From: Candidatus Saccharimonadota bacterium
Lineage (GTDB): Bacteria > Patescibacteriota > Saccharimonadia > Saccharimonadales > Saccharimonadaceae
Length of the DNA stretch: 64,000 nucleotides
NCBI GenBank assembly: GCA_017404795.1
Contig: JAFRBR010000024.1
Coordinates: forward strand, 1-64,000
Direction of reading: 5' to 3'
The notes under the pieces were generated by a model. It had not been told where the DNA came from, searched no databases, and saw only the letters and a list, made by a program, of their open reading frames with translations. Position numbers and translations under genes: made by a program. Shown here piece after piece: positions 1-7,495 of the stretch (positions are counted from its first letter, which is position 1; each line of letters opens with the position of its first letter).

Positions 1-264
1 AGCGGAAACTACGAGTGAAGTAATATATTCAATGCGCCCGTACCCGTACGGATGTTTCTTGTCTGGTGCTTTGCCAGCAAGTTTCGTGCCAATGATTGTG
101 ATAATGCTCGATAGTGCATCGCTAAGGTTATTAACGGCATCTGTAATAATTGCGATAGAGTTTGATAATAGACCTACTGTCGCTTTAAATCCTACTAGCA
201 TCAAATTTGCGCAGATGCTTATAATACTAGTTTTAACTATTATTTTTTCGCGATTGTTTTTCAT
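1..264 (-). CDS. Cation diffusion facilitator (CDF) transporter, N-terminal part, cut by window edge
   Basis: This is the first 88 codons of a cation diffusion facilitator, an inner-membrane divalent metal/proton antiporter; the rest lies outside the window. Translating the minus strand from the ATG at 264 gives a short basic N-terminus, a first hydrophobic helix, then NSIAIITDAVNNLSD, the classic second transmembrane helix with its metal-binding aspartate, and HPYGYGRIEY, the family's cytosolic loop signature, before the third helix is cut. A TATAAT box lies on the minus strand about 20 nt upstream. The sequence matches the family very well; the metal cannot be told from this part. Confidence is limited only by truncation. 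Confidence 0.88.
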   Translation of the reverse strand, partial: MKNNREKIIVKTSIISICANLMLVGFKATVGLLSNSIAIITDAVNNLSDALSSIITIIGTKLAGKAPDKKHPYGYGRIEYITSLVVSA

Positions 265-303
265 ATGTGAGCATTTTCTATTATACCATAAAGACAATCC
301 CAT

Positions 304-625
304 CATTGACATTGTAATTCTTTTATTTTCTCCATTGTCATTGTTTTAGGTCTCTACGGTTCCAGTTAAGTCATATATTCTTAAAAGTTCGAACGGAGCG
401 AAGCGACATCCCCATGGAGTGTGAAGCACGACATCCCAATGGAGCGAAGCGACATCCTTATCTCTTTGTCTGCAAAAGTATACCTCAGAGCTCGCAGAGC
501 ATCAGCACCGGATAGTCCTTTTTAGGTATAACCTTGATCTTAGCCGTGTATTCGGGGTGGTCAATACACCAGTCCACGACCATGCAAAGCCGAGCAACAA
601 CGTCTGGTCGCTCCTCACTTTTATA
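304..625. repeat. Direct repeat copy A flanking the RelA/SpoT-membrane protein module
   Basis: About 250-300 bp here reappear in the same orientation at 2590-2842. The match starts at CATTGACATTG, runs through TCTACGGTTCCAG-like and AAAAGTTCGAA blocks, and is nearly exact from GCAAAAGTATACCTCAG to the end. Copy A carries an extra short tandem array (395-459) that copy B lacks. On the minus strand both copies stand just upstream of a gene with a GGTATAAT promoter, so the duplicated block looks like a gene tail plus intergenic region. Between the copies lie a membrane protein and a RelA/SpoT-domain gene. Confidence 0.8.
395..459. repeat. Three degenerate tandem units inside repeat copy A
   Basis: Three units of about 20-25 bp in a row, each starting GGAG and containing CGACATCC: GGAGCGAAGCGACATCC, a variant with GTGTGAAGCA, then GGAGCGAAGCGACATCC again. 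The array is absent from the homologous position near 2675 in copy B, so it was gained in copy A or lost in copy B. There are no spacers, so this is not a CRISPR. No function can be assigned. Confidence 0.6.
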
Positions 626-655
626 GGAATTTGTTACTCAAAATACTAATCTTTA
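485..655 (-). pseudogene. C-terminal gene relic, copy A
   Basis: On the minus strand a frame ends here with RPDVVARLCMVVDWC, HPEYTAKIKVIP and KKDYPVLMLCEL, then TGA. The same tail is present at 2704-2877, where it ends ILMPCEF. Most differences are synonymous or conservative, so the segment was once (or still is) selected as protein. No start codon or promoter fits: an in-frame stop lies a few codons upstream of the homologous part. It is therefore called a fragment of an unrecognised gene. An independent 31-codon peptide from an internal ATG is possible but less likely. Confidence 0.5.
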
Positions 656-718
656 TTTGAAGTTGTGTCATAGGGGCGGTATAATATTATACATAATACA
701 AGAAAGGTTATATCAATA

Positions 719-1414
719 ATGCCAGAGGATTGTAATTGTGGAATATTCCAAACAGCCTTTTATGATATCGTTATAGCTTTAATATCGGGCGTTGCAGCCA
801 GTCTGTTGACGACAGTATTATTGAGGTACTTCGAAAAGCAAAAAGCAAAAAGGATTCTTCTAGACAACTTTCGATTCATGGAAAGCATTAACGAGTCACA
901 TATGTTCGCTCGCTATTTTCTTATGAGCGCAAAACCAATTCTATGCTATTATGGTGGCGTAGAATGGTTCCATTTTCCTGGCAAAGTTGAATCTAAGCGA
1001 AAAGAGAATTTCTGGGAAGACGAAAAATGCAAAAAAGATATTTCAGGATTTCTTGAGCAAAATAAGCGTGACGTAGAGACGATTATTGGCGTTATTACGT
1101 CCGATAAAAATGACGTACTTTATGAAACTATAAACAAAAGTCTAGGGATCTCCTTTGATAAAAGTTTATGTAATATATCTGATAATCTAAAAAATCGCTC
1201 TCATAATTTCATTGATGACGATTTGAAATTAGATATCGACAAATTACTGGAAGATAAAAATCTATCGTTGATTTATTATAGGTTATTTGACATTTTTGCA
1301 TATATTAGCTATTTATTTGATTTATACGCATTCTTAGGAGTTGAAAGTAAACTAAACCATGACTTTGATGCTAATCTAGAGTTTGTAAAGAAAAAATATC
1401 CAAAACGAAAATAG
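719..1414 (+). CDS. Unknown membrane-anchored protein in the repeat-bracketed module
   Basis: 231 residues, family not recognised. Residues about 15-36 form one clear membrane helix (IVIALISGVAASLLTTVLL) followed by a basic stretch (RYFEKQKAKRILL), so the remaining soluble part is expected on the cytoplasmic face. The rest is polar, helix-rich and lysine/aspartate-rich with no enzyme motif. AAGAAAGG lies about 10 nt before the start, and TATAAT-like sequence further up. It is AT-rich like its neighbour 1550-2551, which runs towards it, and both sit between the two direct repeats. This fits an acquired cassette. A role as partner or sensor for the alarmone-type enzyme is possible, but nothing in the sequence proves it. 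Confidence 0.6.
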   Translation: MPEDCNCGIFQTAFYDIVIALISGVAASLLTTVLLRYFEKQKAKRILLDNFRFMESINESHMFARYFLMSAKPILCYYGGVEWFHFPGKVESKRKENFWEDEKCKKDISGFLEQNKRDVETIIGVITSDKNDVLYETINKSLGISFDKSLCNISDNLKNRSHNFIDDDLKLDIDKLLEDKNLSLIYYRLFDIFAYISYLFDLYAFLGVESKLNHDFDANLEFVKKKYPKRK

Positions 1415-1449
1415 TCTATCTATTCACTAAGAAATGAAAAAGAGAGAAG

Positions 1450-1539
1450 CTAGCGATTAGCCACTTGTGTATCCACTTTAGCTTTTTCTTCGCGCTCAAA
1501 AGCCTCAGTGATGAGTTGTTGCAATCTCTTGATATTCAT
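1450..1539 (-). CDS. Possible 29-residue peptide downstream of the RelA/SpoT gene
   Basis: An ATG 10 nt after the stop of the RelA/SpoT-domain gene opens a 29-codon frame reading MNIKRLQQLITEAFERE and ending VANR. It is helical and charged. It has no good ribosome binding site of its own and could be translated by coupling. Short partners beside RelA/SpoT toxins are known as antitoxins, but those are usually longer, and there is no direct support for that role. It may also be chance. Confidence 0.25.
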   Translation of the reverse strand: MNIKRLQQLITEAFEREEKAKVDTQVANR

Positions 1540-1549
1540 TATCTATATT

Positions 1550-2551
1550 TTACTCTTTTTTCTTATTTTTGGCAAGTATGAAATCGATTATGCCTAAAAA
1601 GTTGCTGAGATTCATAAAGTAATTTGGATAAGCCTCACGTATTTTATTAATTTGGTTAAGTGCGATTAATACGGTTTGCTCTGTTCGCGGATTATTCTGT
1701 TCTCTTGTTTTATACTCTTTAAATGCCAAGTGATATTCGGACTCTTTGAAGCTAATGACATCTGCTTTCTTTTCTTTAAAATTTAACGTAACAACTATAT
1801 AGTATGCTTTTTTAACTTTCTCGTTATTAACGATTGGATCTGTCAATGCGTAGCTTACTATCTTTTTATTGATTTGATGTGCGCCCATATTTTCTTGAAG
1901 CAGACTGCATAACTCGGCAATCCCAAATTTGCTATAAACCGAAATAACCGGAGTACCTTCGGCAATCGCAAAAATAGATGAAACTTGGCAGAAGAAATCA
2001 TGCCAATATGAGTTGTCATCCTTTTCTTTTAATGATGTTCCTCTAAAAATATCTATCGTCTCAACAGACGCCGCCCATATATGTTGGAACTGTGTTCTGA
2101 GTTGTATCTCAACGAACATTCCGTTCTTCTCGAATATAAAATGTTTGCCACGATACCCGCTATCTTTCGGGTTGTTTATGTAGTCCCTTACTCTTTTTAG
2201 ATGTTTCCACTTTACTATTCTTTTTTCTATAGCAGATAGCTGCTTCATGTCGCTGGCTATGATTCTGACTCCTGCGATATCTTGCATACTGGAAAGTCTC
2301 ATATCCTCGAAGCGATTTAACTTGCCAATTATCGTCGGAAGCCGTTTAAGCCTTTGAGCTACAATAATATTATTTTTGTCTATCCTTTTAGCTAGTTTGA
2401 CGCATTTGTCGTAGTAACTATCCAGTATTGCACCGTGAGCCTCACGCCAATTGTTTAATGTTTCAACGGCATTTTTATAATCTGAGTCATGCTTTTGAGC
2501 ACGGATAACATCTCCTATCTTATTTAAGGCCGTATTTGACATTTTCTCCAT
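1550..2551 (-). CDS. RelA/SpoT-domain (alarmone synthetase-like) protein
   Basis: 333 residues with a RelA/SpoT nucleotidyltransferase domain at about 60-180. Recognisable parts are RLKRLPTIIGKLNRF, the substrate-loop region MQDIAGVRIIA, DSGYRGKHFIFE and the acidic strand VEIQLRTQFQHIWA. No HD hydrolase, TGS or ACT domain is present, so it belongs with small alarmone synthetases or the toxic/phage-defence versions (toxSAS, CapRel type) and not with long housekeeping Rel. The roughly 150-residue C-terminal part is not recognised. The minus-strand TATAAT ends 6 nt before the ATG, predicting a leaderless mRNA. AT-rich, and bracketed by direct repeats with a membrane protein. The domain is sure; synthetase versus toxin is inference. 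Confidence 0.82.
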   Translation of the reverse strand: MEKMSNTALNKIGDVIRAQKHDSDYKNAVETLNNWREAHGAILDSYYDKCVKLAKRIDKNNIIVAQRLKRLPTIIGKLNRFEDMRLSSMQDIAGVRIIASDMKQLSAIEKRIVKWKHLKRVRDYINNPKDSGYRGKHFIFEKNGMFVEIQLRTQFQHIWAASVETIDIFRGTSLKEKDDNSYWHDFFCQVSSIFAIAEGTPVISVYSKFGIAELCSLLQENMGAHQINKKIVSYALTDPIVNNEKVKKAYYIVVTLNFKEKKADVISFKESEYHLAFKEYKTREQNNPRTEQTVLIALNQINKIREAYPNYFMNLSNFLGIIDFILAKNKKKE

Positions 2552-2589
2552 GACACTATTATACCATCAGATGAAGTATTTGTTGGGTG

Positions 2590-2842
2590 CATTGACATTG
2601 TTATTCTTTTATTTTCTTCATTGCCATTGTTTTTAGCCCCTACGGCTCCAGTAGGGCTATGAATCCCTAAAAGTTCGAATCTCTTTGCCTGCAAAAGTAT
2701 ACCTCAGAACTCGCAGGGCATCAGAATAGGGTAATCCTTTTTAGGTATAACCTTGATCTTAGCCGTGTATTCGGGGTGGTCAATACACCAGTCCACAACC
2801 ATGCAAAGTCGAGCAACAACGTCTGGTCGCCCCTCACCAAAT
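2590..2842. repeat. Direct repeat copy B flanking the RelA/SpoT-membrane protein module
   Basis: Second copy of the block at 304-625, same orientation, without the tandem array. It begins CATTGACATTG and is closest to copy A over GCAAAAGTATACCTCAG through CAACAACGTCTGGTCGC. It separates the YjbR-like gene from the RelA/SpoT gene, as copy A separates the module from the CDF transporter. This is consistent with insertion or recombination at a duplicated gene tail. Confidence 0.8.
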
Positions 2843-2877
2843 GCAGAATTTCTTGAACCTGTTGTAGGACGGTGTTT
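2704..2877 (-). pseudogene. C-terminal gene relic, copy B
   Basis: A minus-strand open frame immediately after the stop of the YjbR-like gene reads HRPTTGSRNSAFGEG, RPDVVARLCMVVDWC and KKDYPILMPCEF, then TGA. It is out of frame with the gene before it and has no start of its own. Its homology to 485-655 shows it is a duplicated gene end. A shorter trace (NGEERPDAV on the minus strand near 7395-7425) resembles its first residues, so the tail may belong to a family once present several times here. The original function is not recognised. Confidence 0.45.
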
Positions 2878-3270
2878 TTATTTCTTATCGTTGACTAGTA
2901 AATAGCTTTTTTCGATTAATTCGAATATAGTGTTGTTGCTTAATTTTCCGTCTAGTAATATCGAATACCAGTTATTCTTGTTCATGTGATAAGCGGGGAA
3001 GAAGTTTTCGTGAGTAGAAGTAAAATCTAATGCTTCATGACGATCGAAGCGTAGATTTAATACTTCGACATCGCCACCAATGTTTAAACCAAACTGCTTT
3101 GCAGTTATTTGTGTAATTAACGCAAACCATTTTTTATTGCGGTCGTTCCTGAATATACATAATCTCGGGTATTTTTTCCATAGAAACTCCGGCTTAGCAT
3201 TATATGCGTCTATAATATGAGTGATAATGTCTTGTGTTTGTTTTTGCTTGTAGATATCTATACTATTCAT
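2878..3270 (-). CDS. YjbR/MmcQ family protein
   Basis: 130 residues of the MmcQ/YjbR (CyaY-like fold) family. Seen are the charged N-terminal helix, CIFRNDRNKKWFALI in the central sheet, NLRFDRHEALDF, and the family hallmark PAYHMNKNNWYSILLDG followed by a helix ending SYLLV. Family members are small double-wing proteins, sometimes annotated as DNA-binding; no reaction is established. A minus-strand GGTATAAT lies about 10 nt before the start. The unrelated gene tail of repeat copy B begins straight after its stop codon. Confidence 0.8.
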   Translation of the reverse strand: MNSIDIYKQKQTQDIITHIIDAYNAKPEFLWKKYPRLCIFRNDRNKKWFALITQITAKQFGLNIGGDVEVLNLRFDRHEALDFTSTHENFFPAYHMNKNNWYSILLDGKLSNNTIFELIEKSYLLVNDKK

Positions 3271-3401
3271 GTTCGCTACAATTATACCACTGATGTCGTA
3301 TTTTTCTTCCCCACATTAATAAAAGTCAAACTTTGCGTTAAAAATCAAGGTTTATGACGATTTTAAACGTAAAATTTAGGTTGTTGTCGTTAGAATTGCT
3401 T

Positions 3402-3923
3402 TTAATTTAATATTGCAATGCCGCAGTTGAGGTAGGTGGCGAAAGTACACCATATTATATATGGTAAAAGCATCCAGAAAGCAGGGCGGGAGATTTTGTA
3501 GGCTTTGGCCATGAGAACGATAATCAGTACCCACATAACTAAGAGCCAGACGAAGGCGGGCCAATGCCAGCCGAGACTAAAGAAGAGTGGCGTCCAGATA
3601 AAGTTGAAAACTAGTTGAACGGCGTAGATAATCAGAGCGGTTTTGCTGGCGGATTTGTCGGCGGCTTTTCTGGAATCATGACCTTTTTTCCAAATGAAGT
3701 AGCTAGCAAGCCCCATTAGAATATAAAGAATCGTCCAAGCAACAGGGAAGAGCCATGCGGGTGGAGCGAGTGGCGGTTGGTTGAAGCTACCGAATTTGGC
3801 CATGGCGTCACGCGTGAAAAGCGAGATGATAAATCCGCCGCAAAGAGGCACGGCGATAGCGAGAGTGATGCGCCAGATTTTGCCCCAGGTTGATAATTTT
3901 TGATTTTTCTTTTTGTTTGGCAT
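3402..3923 (-). CDS. tspO: TspO/MBR family membrane protein
   Basis: 173 residues with five hydrophobic helices in the TspO/peripheral benzodiazepine receptor pattern. Diagnostic stretches are QPPLAPPAWLFPVAWTILY (first loop and helix 2), YAVQLVFNFIWTPLFF (helix 3), and LLPYIIWCTFATYLN (helix 5 with the tryptophan that helps form the tetrapyrrole pocket). TspO binds porphyrins and other hydrophobic ligands in the cytoplasmic membrane; its reaction is debated. It is a single gene with a weak AGGAA ribosome site. A TACAAT box lies about 30 nt upstream on the minus strand. Confidence 0.9.
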   Translation of the reverse strand: MPNKKKNQKLSTWGKIWRITLAIAVPLCGGFIISLFTRDAMAKFGSFNQPPLAPPAWLFPVAWTILYILMGLASYFIWKKGHDSRKAADKSASKTALIIYAVQLVFNFIWTPLFFSLGWHWPAFVWLLVMWVLIIVLMAKAYKISRPAFWMLLPYIIWCTFATYLNCGIAILN

Positions 3924-4027
3924 TTTGATGTTCCTGTTTAGTTGATTTTATTGTACCACATAATTGATGTATGGTAAAATCGCTCACGCGCTTGTATTTA
4001 TTTCTAAACTATGCAATAATAAAACTA

Positions 4028-4161
4028 GCTAAACTAACAATCTATTTTTTACCAATCTTGAACGAGAGGAGCATGCGGCTATTTACGCAGTTTACTCGTT
4101 TGAGTGGATTGTTAGTTTAGCGACTAAGTAAATAGTCGCATTTTTCTTAGGAGCCCTCTCG
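4028..4161 (+). promoter_or_regulatory. Large pseudoknot-capable leader upstream of the 396-residue gene
   Basis: Three pairs of inverted repeats interleave. A: 4028-4042 with 4107-4121, 15 bp perfect (GCTAAACTAACAATC and its complement). C: 4073-4086 with 4128-4141, 14 bp with one G-U. B: 4063-4069 with 4155-4161, 7 bp. B and C nest in each other but both cross A, which makes an H-type pseudoknot or two rival folds. ACTC-GTTT-GAGT adds a hairpin in the loop. Helix C is followed by TTTTTCTT, as in an intrinsic terminator, which suggests attenuation or switching ahead of the gene at 4189. The pairing is seen directly; regulation is inference. Confidence 0.6.
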
Positions 4162-4188
4162 GATAGAAGATGCGCGGAAAGGAATTAA

Positions 4189-5379
4189 ATGAATAAAGAA
4201 ACTCTCTCAGCAACACCAGAGAACGAACCAACCAGCAACCAATGGGAAGACCCCGAAATCCCCAAAAATATGGAAGATATGCCTCTTCGCGTAGACCTAA
4301 ACAGCGAGGCCTTTCAATCCAAATTTGCCGATGCCGAAATCATGGCCAAGCGCGGCACCGTTACAGCTGAGCAAATTACTGCAGAAGGCCTTGAAAACGG
4401 TGCTTACAACGATGTTTATTTTGACGATGCAGATGGAAAATATAAGATGAATACTTATGTGATGGAAGGTGAAGGCGATCAGCGTCAACGCCGATTAGAG
4501 AATACTCATGATGTTGAACCTGGCATGTGGATTACTACCAATCCTAAACAACAGGAAAGTGATTATCCTAATAGCTATCCGATTGAAGATAAGAAATTTC
4601 ATAAGCTTTATGAAACCTCCGATGAGGAAGGAGTCTACAAGGCCAAAGGTTTAGCTAAGCTTATTCCTAATGAAACTGGTCGCGAAGTTGAGATTGAACT
4701 CCCTGAATCCTGGGGCGGTGGCTTCATGAGTGGTGCCAAAGATTGTTTCTTCCGCCAACCTTGCGACATTGACGGTAACCCCACCGGTCGCCCTAGCATC
4801 ATCGCCGCTGATGCTGTTAAAACTACCTATGGTTCTCTCGCTGAAATTCGCCCCGATCTAATTTTACACGCCCAAGAAAAAAAAGAAACACCGCAACAAG
4901 AAAAAATGGAGGCTAGACGAATTGAGAAAGCTAAAGAAAAATCCACCCGTGAAGCCGAACGTCAATATGTCATTGAGCACAAAGATGAGCTGTTAAAACG
5001 TGGTGAAGATATAGTCAGTCCAGACAAGCAACAAGAATGGCGGCAATATCTTGAATACGTTATTAATGGAGATGAATCAAACGTAGATGTGGAAAAAATA
5101 TTAGATGTAGTCCAGAAATTAAATAGCGGAGAGCCACTATCTGATGTTAAAGATTATCTCCAAAAGCAAAAATTTGCGTCTTTCAATGACGAGGGTAGTT
5201 TATGGGATTTTCGGGGCGATAAGCTACCAGATGGTCGTACTACTATGGCATACAATGCCGTCAGAAATAGAGTAGCAAGATTAGCTGATCGTGGTCAAGA
5301 GTTTTGGGACTATTCTGCTATTGGTAGAATCCCAACCGATGAAGAAATTCGTGCCGAATTCCCCTGGAAAGAAATGTAG
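4189..5379 (+). CDS. Unknown 396-residue soluble protein
   Basis: Not recognised with certainty. There is no signal peptide or membrane helix. Residues about 108-140 contain VEPGMWITTNP, YPIEDKKFHKLYE and GVY, which resemble a small domain (PGDW...TNP...F...YE) seen in assorted phage and bacterial proteins. Residues about 228-265 are a charged K/E/R coiled-coil-like segment, and the C-terminal third is helical. A ribosome site GGAAAGGA stands 6 nt before the ATG. Its DNA is less G-rich than the core genes further right, pointing to separate origin. It follows the pseudoknot leader, which may control it. Function is unknown. Confidence 0.7.
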   Translation: MNKETLSATPENEPTSNQWEDPEIPKNMEDMPLRVDLNSEAFQSKFADAEIMAKRGTVTAEQITAEGLENGAYNDVYFDDADGKYKMNTYVMEGEGDQRQRRLENTHDVEPGMWITTNPKQQESDYPNSYPIEDKKFHKLYETSDEEGVYKAKGLAKLIPNETGREVEIELPESWGGGFMSGAKDCFFRQPCDIDGNPTGRPSIIAADAVKTTYGSLAEIRPDLILHAQEKKETPQQEKMEARRIEKAKEKSTREAERQYVIEHKDELLKRGEDIVSPDKQQEWRQYLEYVINGDESNVDVEKILDVVQKLNSGEPLSDVKDYLQKQKFASFNDEGSLWDFRGDKLPDGRTTMAYNAVRNRVARLADRGQEFWDYSAIGRIPTDEEIRAEFPWKEM

Positions 5380-5570
5380 ACTAACCAAATTTGTCTAACC
5401 CTTATTCCAATAGTTTTGCTATGATTAGACTATTAGGTATGGGTCACATAGAGTTTGGGATATTTTACTTGTTTAAGTTTAAGTTGGGTCGTTGTGCTAT
5501 ATTCTACCTTTGATTTGTGGTGTTTTGTTGGTGGGTGTCATAAAATTGTAGTATAATAGAAAGGATATAT

Positions 5571-5800
5571 TATGAATTTTGAGAAAATTGGTAAATTTAT
5601 CGCCAAAAAGCGACAAAAAAAGGGCTTTACGTAATATGACTTGTCCGAAGTGTCACAGAAATGTACCACATCAAGATAAGGAAATGTTTATTATTCCAGA
5701 AGCTGGGCATTTCGACCTTTATGATCTGGCGCCATTTGCGACTAAGGCCGGAAATAAAGTAATTGAGTTTTTTGATCAAAAAATAGTTAAAGGAGAGTAA
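5571..5800 (+). pseudogene. Composite relic: XRE-type HTH start plus alpha/beta hydrolase end
   Basis: From the ATG at 5571, behind TATAAT and AAAGGA, the frame reads MNFEKIGKFIAKKRQ then KKGFT and a TAA stop. This is the usual opening of an XRE-family helix-turn-helix protein, broken where a glutamine would be expected. Another frame then carries CPKCHRNV and, from about 5690, IPEAGHFDLYDLAPFA and VIEFFDQKIV, which look like the C-terminus of a serine hydrolase (catalytic-histidine strand AGHFD). The matching N-terminus of such a hydrolase is at 7169. The 73-codon frame starting at 5579 may be translated but is not an intact gene. It ends 1 nt before the flavodoxin. Confidence 0.55.
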
Positions 5801-5801
5801 A

Positions 5802-6311
5802 ATGAGAGACGAAAGAAATTTAGTAGTGTATTTTTCCCAAATGGGAAATACGAAAAAATTTGCGGAATTAATTCACGAGCAAGTCGGCGGAGATATTAAG
5901 CAGATTGAAACAGTAAGAAATTATCCAGAAATTTATGATGATTTAGCTAATGCCGCTAAAGCCGAGAAAGACAACAACGAACGCCCAGAATATAAAGATC
6001 TAAATCTTAATCTTGACGATTACGACAATATCTTTATAGGCTATCCGATGTGGTGGTATACACTGCCGATGGTAATGTATAAGTTTTTTGAGGATTATGA
6101 TTTTTCTGGCAAAACTATTATTCCATTTAACACCCACGAGGGCTCTTATGACGGCGGTACTTGGGATACGATTAAATCTTGGGAGAGGGATGCGAATGTT
6201 CTAGACGGCCTTGCGATTCGCGGTGGAGACATTGGCGTAGATCCTGATGGCGGTACGCCATCCGACCAAACTGAAACTGTCAAAAGCTGGTTAAATGAAA
6301 TTGGATTTTAA
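5802..6311 (+). CDS. Flavodoxin-like protein
   Basis: 169 residues of the flavodoxin family, an FMN-binding single-domain electron carrier or quinone-reductase-like protein. YFSQMGNTKKFAELI is the phosphate-binding loop after strand 1. DDYDNIFIGYPMWWYTLP gives strand 3 and the aromatic FMN-stacking loop, and TIIPFNTHEGSYDGGTW is the next loop. AAAGGAGAG precedes the start. The aldo-keto reductase follows after 12 nt, so the two are probably co-transcribed and may share a carbonyl/quinone detoxification role. Remnants of a hydrolase stand on both sides. Confidence 0.88.
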   Translation: MRDERNLVVYFSQMGNTKKFAELIHEQVGGDIKQIETVRNYPEIYDDLANAAKAEKDNNERPEYKDLNLNLDDYDNIFIGYPMWWYTLPMVMYKFFEDYDFSGKTIIPFNTHEGSYDGGTWDTIKSWERDANVLDGLAIRGGDIGVDPDGGTPSDQTETVKSWLNEIGF

Positions 6312-6323
6312 GAAAGGAAAAAT

Positions 6324-7166
6324 ATGGAATATACAGAATTAAATAACGGAATTAAAATGCCAACCGTCGGCATCGGTGTTTTTACTTTTACGCCGGAAGA
6401 AGCGGAAAAATCCGTAGAAGCGGCTCTTAAATCTGGCTATCATCTCGTCGATACGGCAAATGCCTATGTCAATGAACGCGGCACTGGACGCGGTATCAAG
6501 AATTCAGGAGTCAAACGCGAAGATGTCTTTGTCTCCACTAAACTTTGGCCAACCGAATATGAAAACGAAAACGCGATAAACGAAACTTTGGAACGACTAG
6601 GATTAGATTATATTGATTTATTGTTCTTACACCAGCCAGCTGGTAATTGGCGCGCCGGATATAGACAACTCGAAAAAGCCTATAAAGACGGCAAGATTAA
6701 AGCTATCGGCATTTCTAACTTTGAAGGAAAATATTTAGATGAGCTTCTTGCTGAGTGCGAGATAACACCACAAGTAATGCAAGTCGAATGCCACCCATAT
6801 TTCACCCAGGTAGAAACCCGTAAAATCACCGAGCCAAAAGGCATCAAAATTATGGCATGGTATCCGCTGGGGCACGGCGACAAATCTTTAGTTCAGGAAC
6901 CAATCTTCGCCAAGCTAGCCGAAAAATACGGCAAGACGCCGGCGCAAATTATTCTGAAATGGCATAACCAAATGGGATTTATTGTAATCCCAGGCTCACG
7001 AAATCCAGAGCATATTAAAGAAAATGCCGACATCTTCGATTTTGAGCTAACTGACGAAGAAATGGCGGAAATCGCCAAGCTCGATAAAGGCGTCCGTTAC
7101 TATAACGGCACCGATGAACAGTTAGCCAGTTATGCCACCTGGCAACCAGATTACGAAAAGGAGTAA
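6324..7166 (+). CDS. Aldo/keto reductase
   Basis: 280 residues, full-length for the AKR superfamily (NADPH-dependent TIM-barrel carbonyl reductases). The catalytic tetrad is present: Asp in DTANAYVNE with its Tyr, Lys in VSTKLWP, and His in LFLHQPAGNW. The signature GISNFEGKYL and the cofactor-binding VIPGSRNPEHIKEN near the C-terminus are intact. AAGAAAGG ribosome site. It follows the flavodoxin by 12 nt and precedes a hydrolase fragment by 2 nt. This is a Lactobacillales/Bacteroidales-like arrangement and suggests a transferred mini-operon. The substrate is not predictable. Confidence 0.92.
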   Translation: MEYTELNNGIKMPTVGIGVFTFTPEEAEKSVEAALKSGYHLVDTANAYVNERGTGRGIKNSGVKREDVFVSTKLWPTEYENENAINETLERLGLDYIDLLFLHQPAGNWRAGYRQLEKAYKDGKIKAIGISNFEGKYLDELLAECEITPQVMQVECHPYFTQVETRKITEPKGIKIMAWYPLGHGDKSLVQEPIFAKLAEKYGKTPAQIILKWHNQMGFIVIPGSRNPEHIKENADIFDFELTDEEMAEIAKLDKGVRYYNGTDEQLASYATWQPDYEKE

Positions 7167-7168
7167 AA

Positions 7169-7375
7169 GTGACATTAAAATTAACTGAAGAATGGGATAA
7201 AATTTTCCCTAAAAGTGAAAAAGTTGATCACAAAAAACCGAAAAACGCCAGGAAAAACGCGTTGCCGTTAATAAGCAACGTAACGCCGCGCGGTTATCAT
7301 AAACGCAGCCTTAATTCCAATGACGGCTGGGCGCAGCTTCATCAAGTTTTTAACCATGACATCGTAAGCTCTTAA
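7169..7375 (+). pseudogene. N-terminal fragment of an alpha/beta hydrolase
   Basis: A GTG start 2 nt after the aldo-keto reductase opens 68 codons. The first 23 or so residues (LTEEWDKIFPKSEKVDHKK) match the start of alpha/beta hydrolases that commonly travel with aldo-keto reductases and flavodoxins. After that the frame loses resemblance, and the catalytic core (GxSxG, Asp) is missing. Neighbouring frames carry short protein-like pieces, as expected from a large deletion. The missing C-terminal end of such an enzyme lies upstream at about 5690-5800, on the other side of the operon. Confidence 0.55.
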
Positions 7376-7495
7376 GCAGAGCTTTTGCATTGACTGCGTC
7401 AGGTCGCTCCTCGCCATTTTTTATGCTTTTTGAGTTAGGTTTCAGGAAAAAAGGGTATAATTATAAATATAAACATTTAATTTTGGAGGAAAGAT

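Noticed and set aside
32-349. Plus-strand 105-codon open frame
   Set aside because: It is antisense to the clear CDF transporter N-terminus on the minus strand and has no ribosome site.
395-459. Short repeats as a CRISPR array
   Set aside because: Units are adjacent and degenerate with no spacers; no cas genes anywhere in the window.
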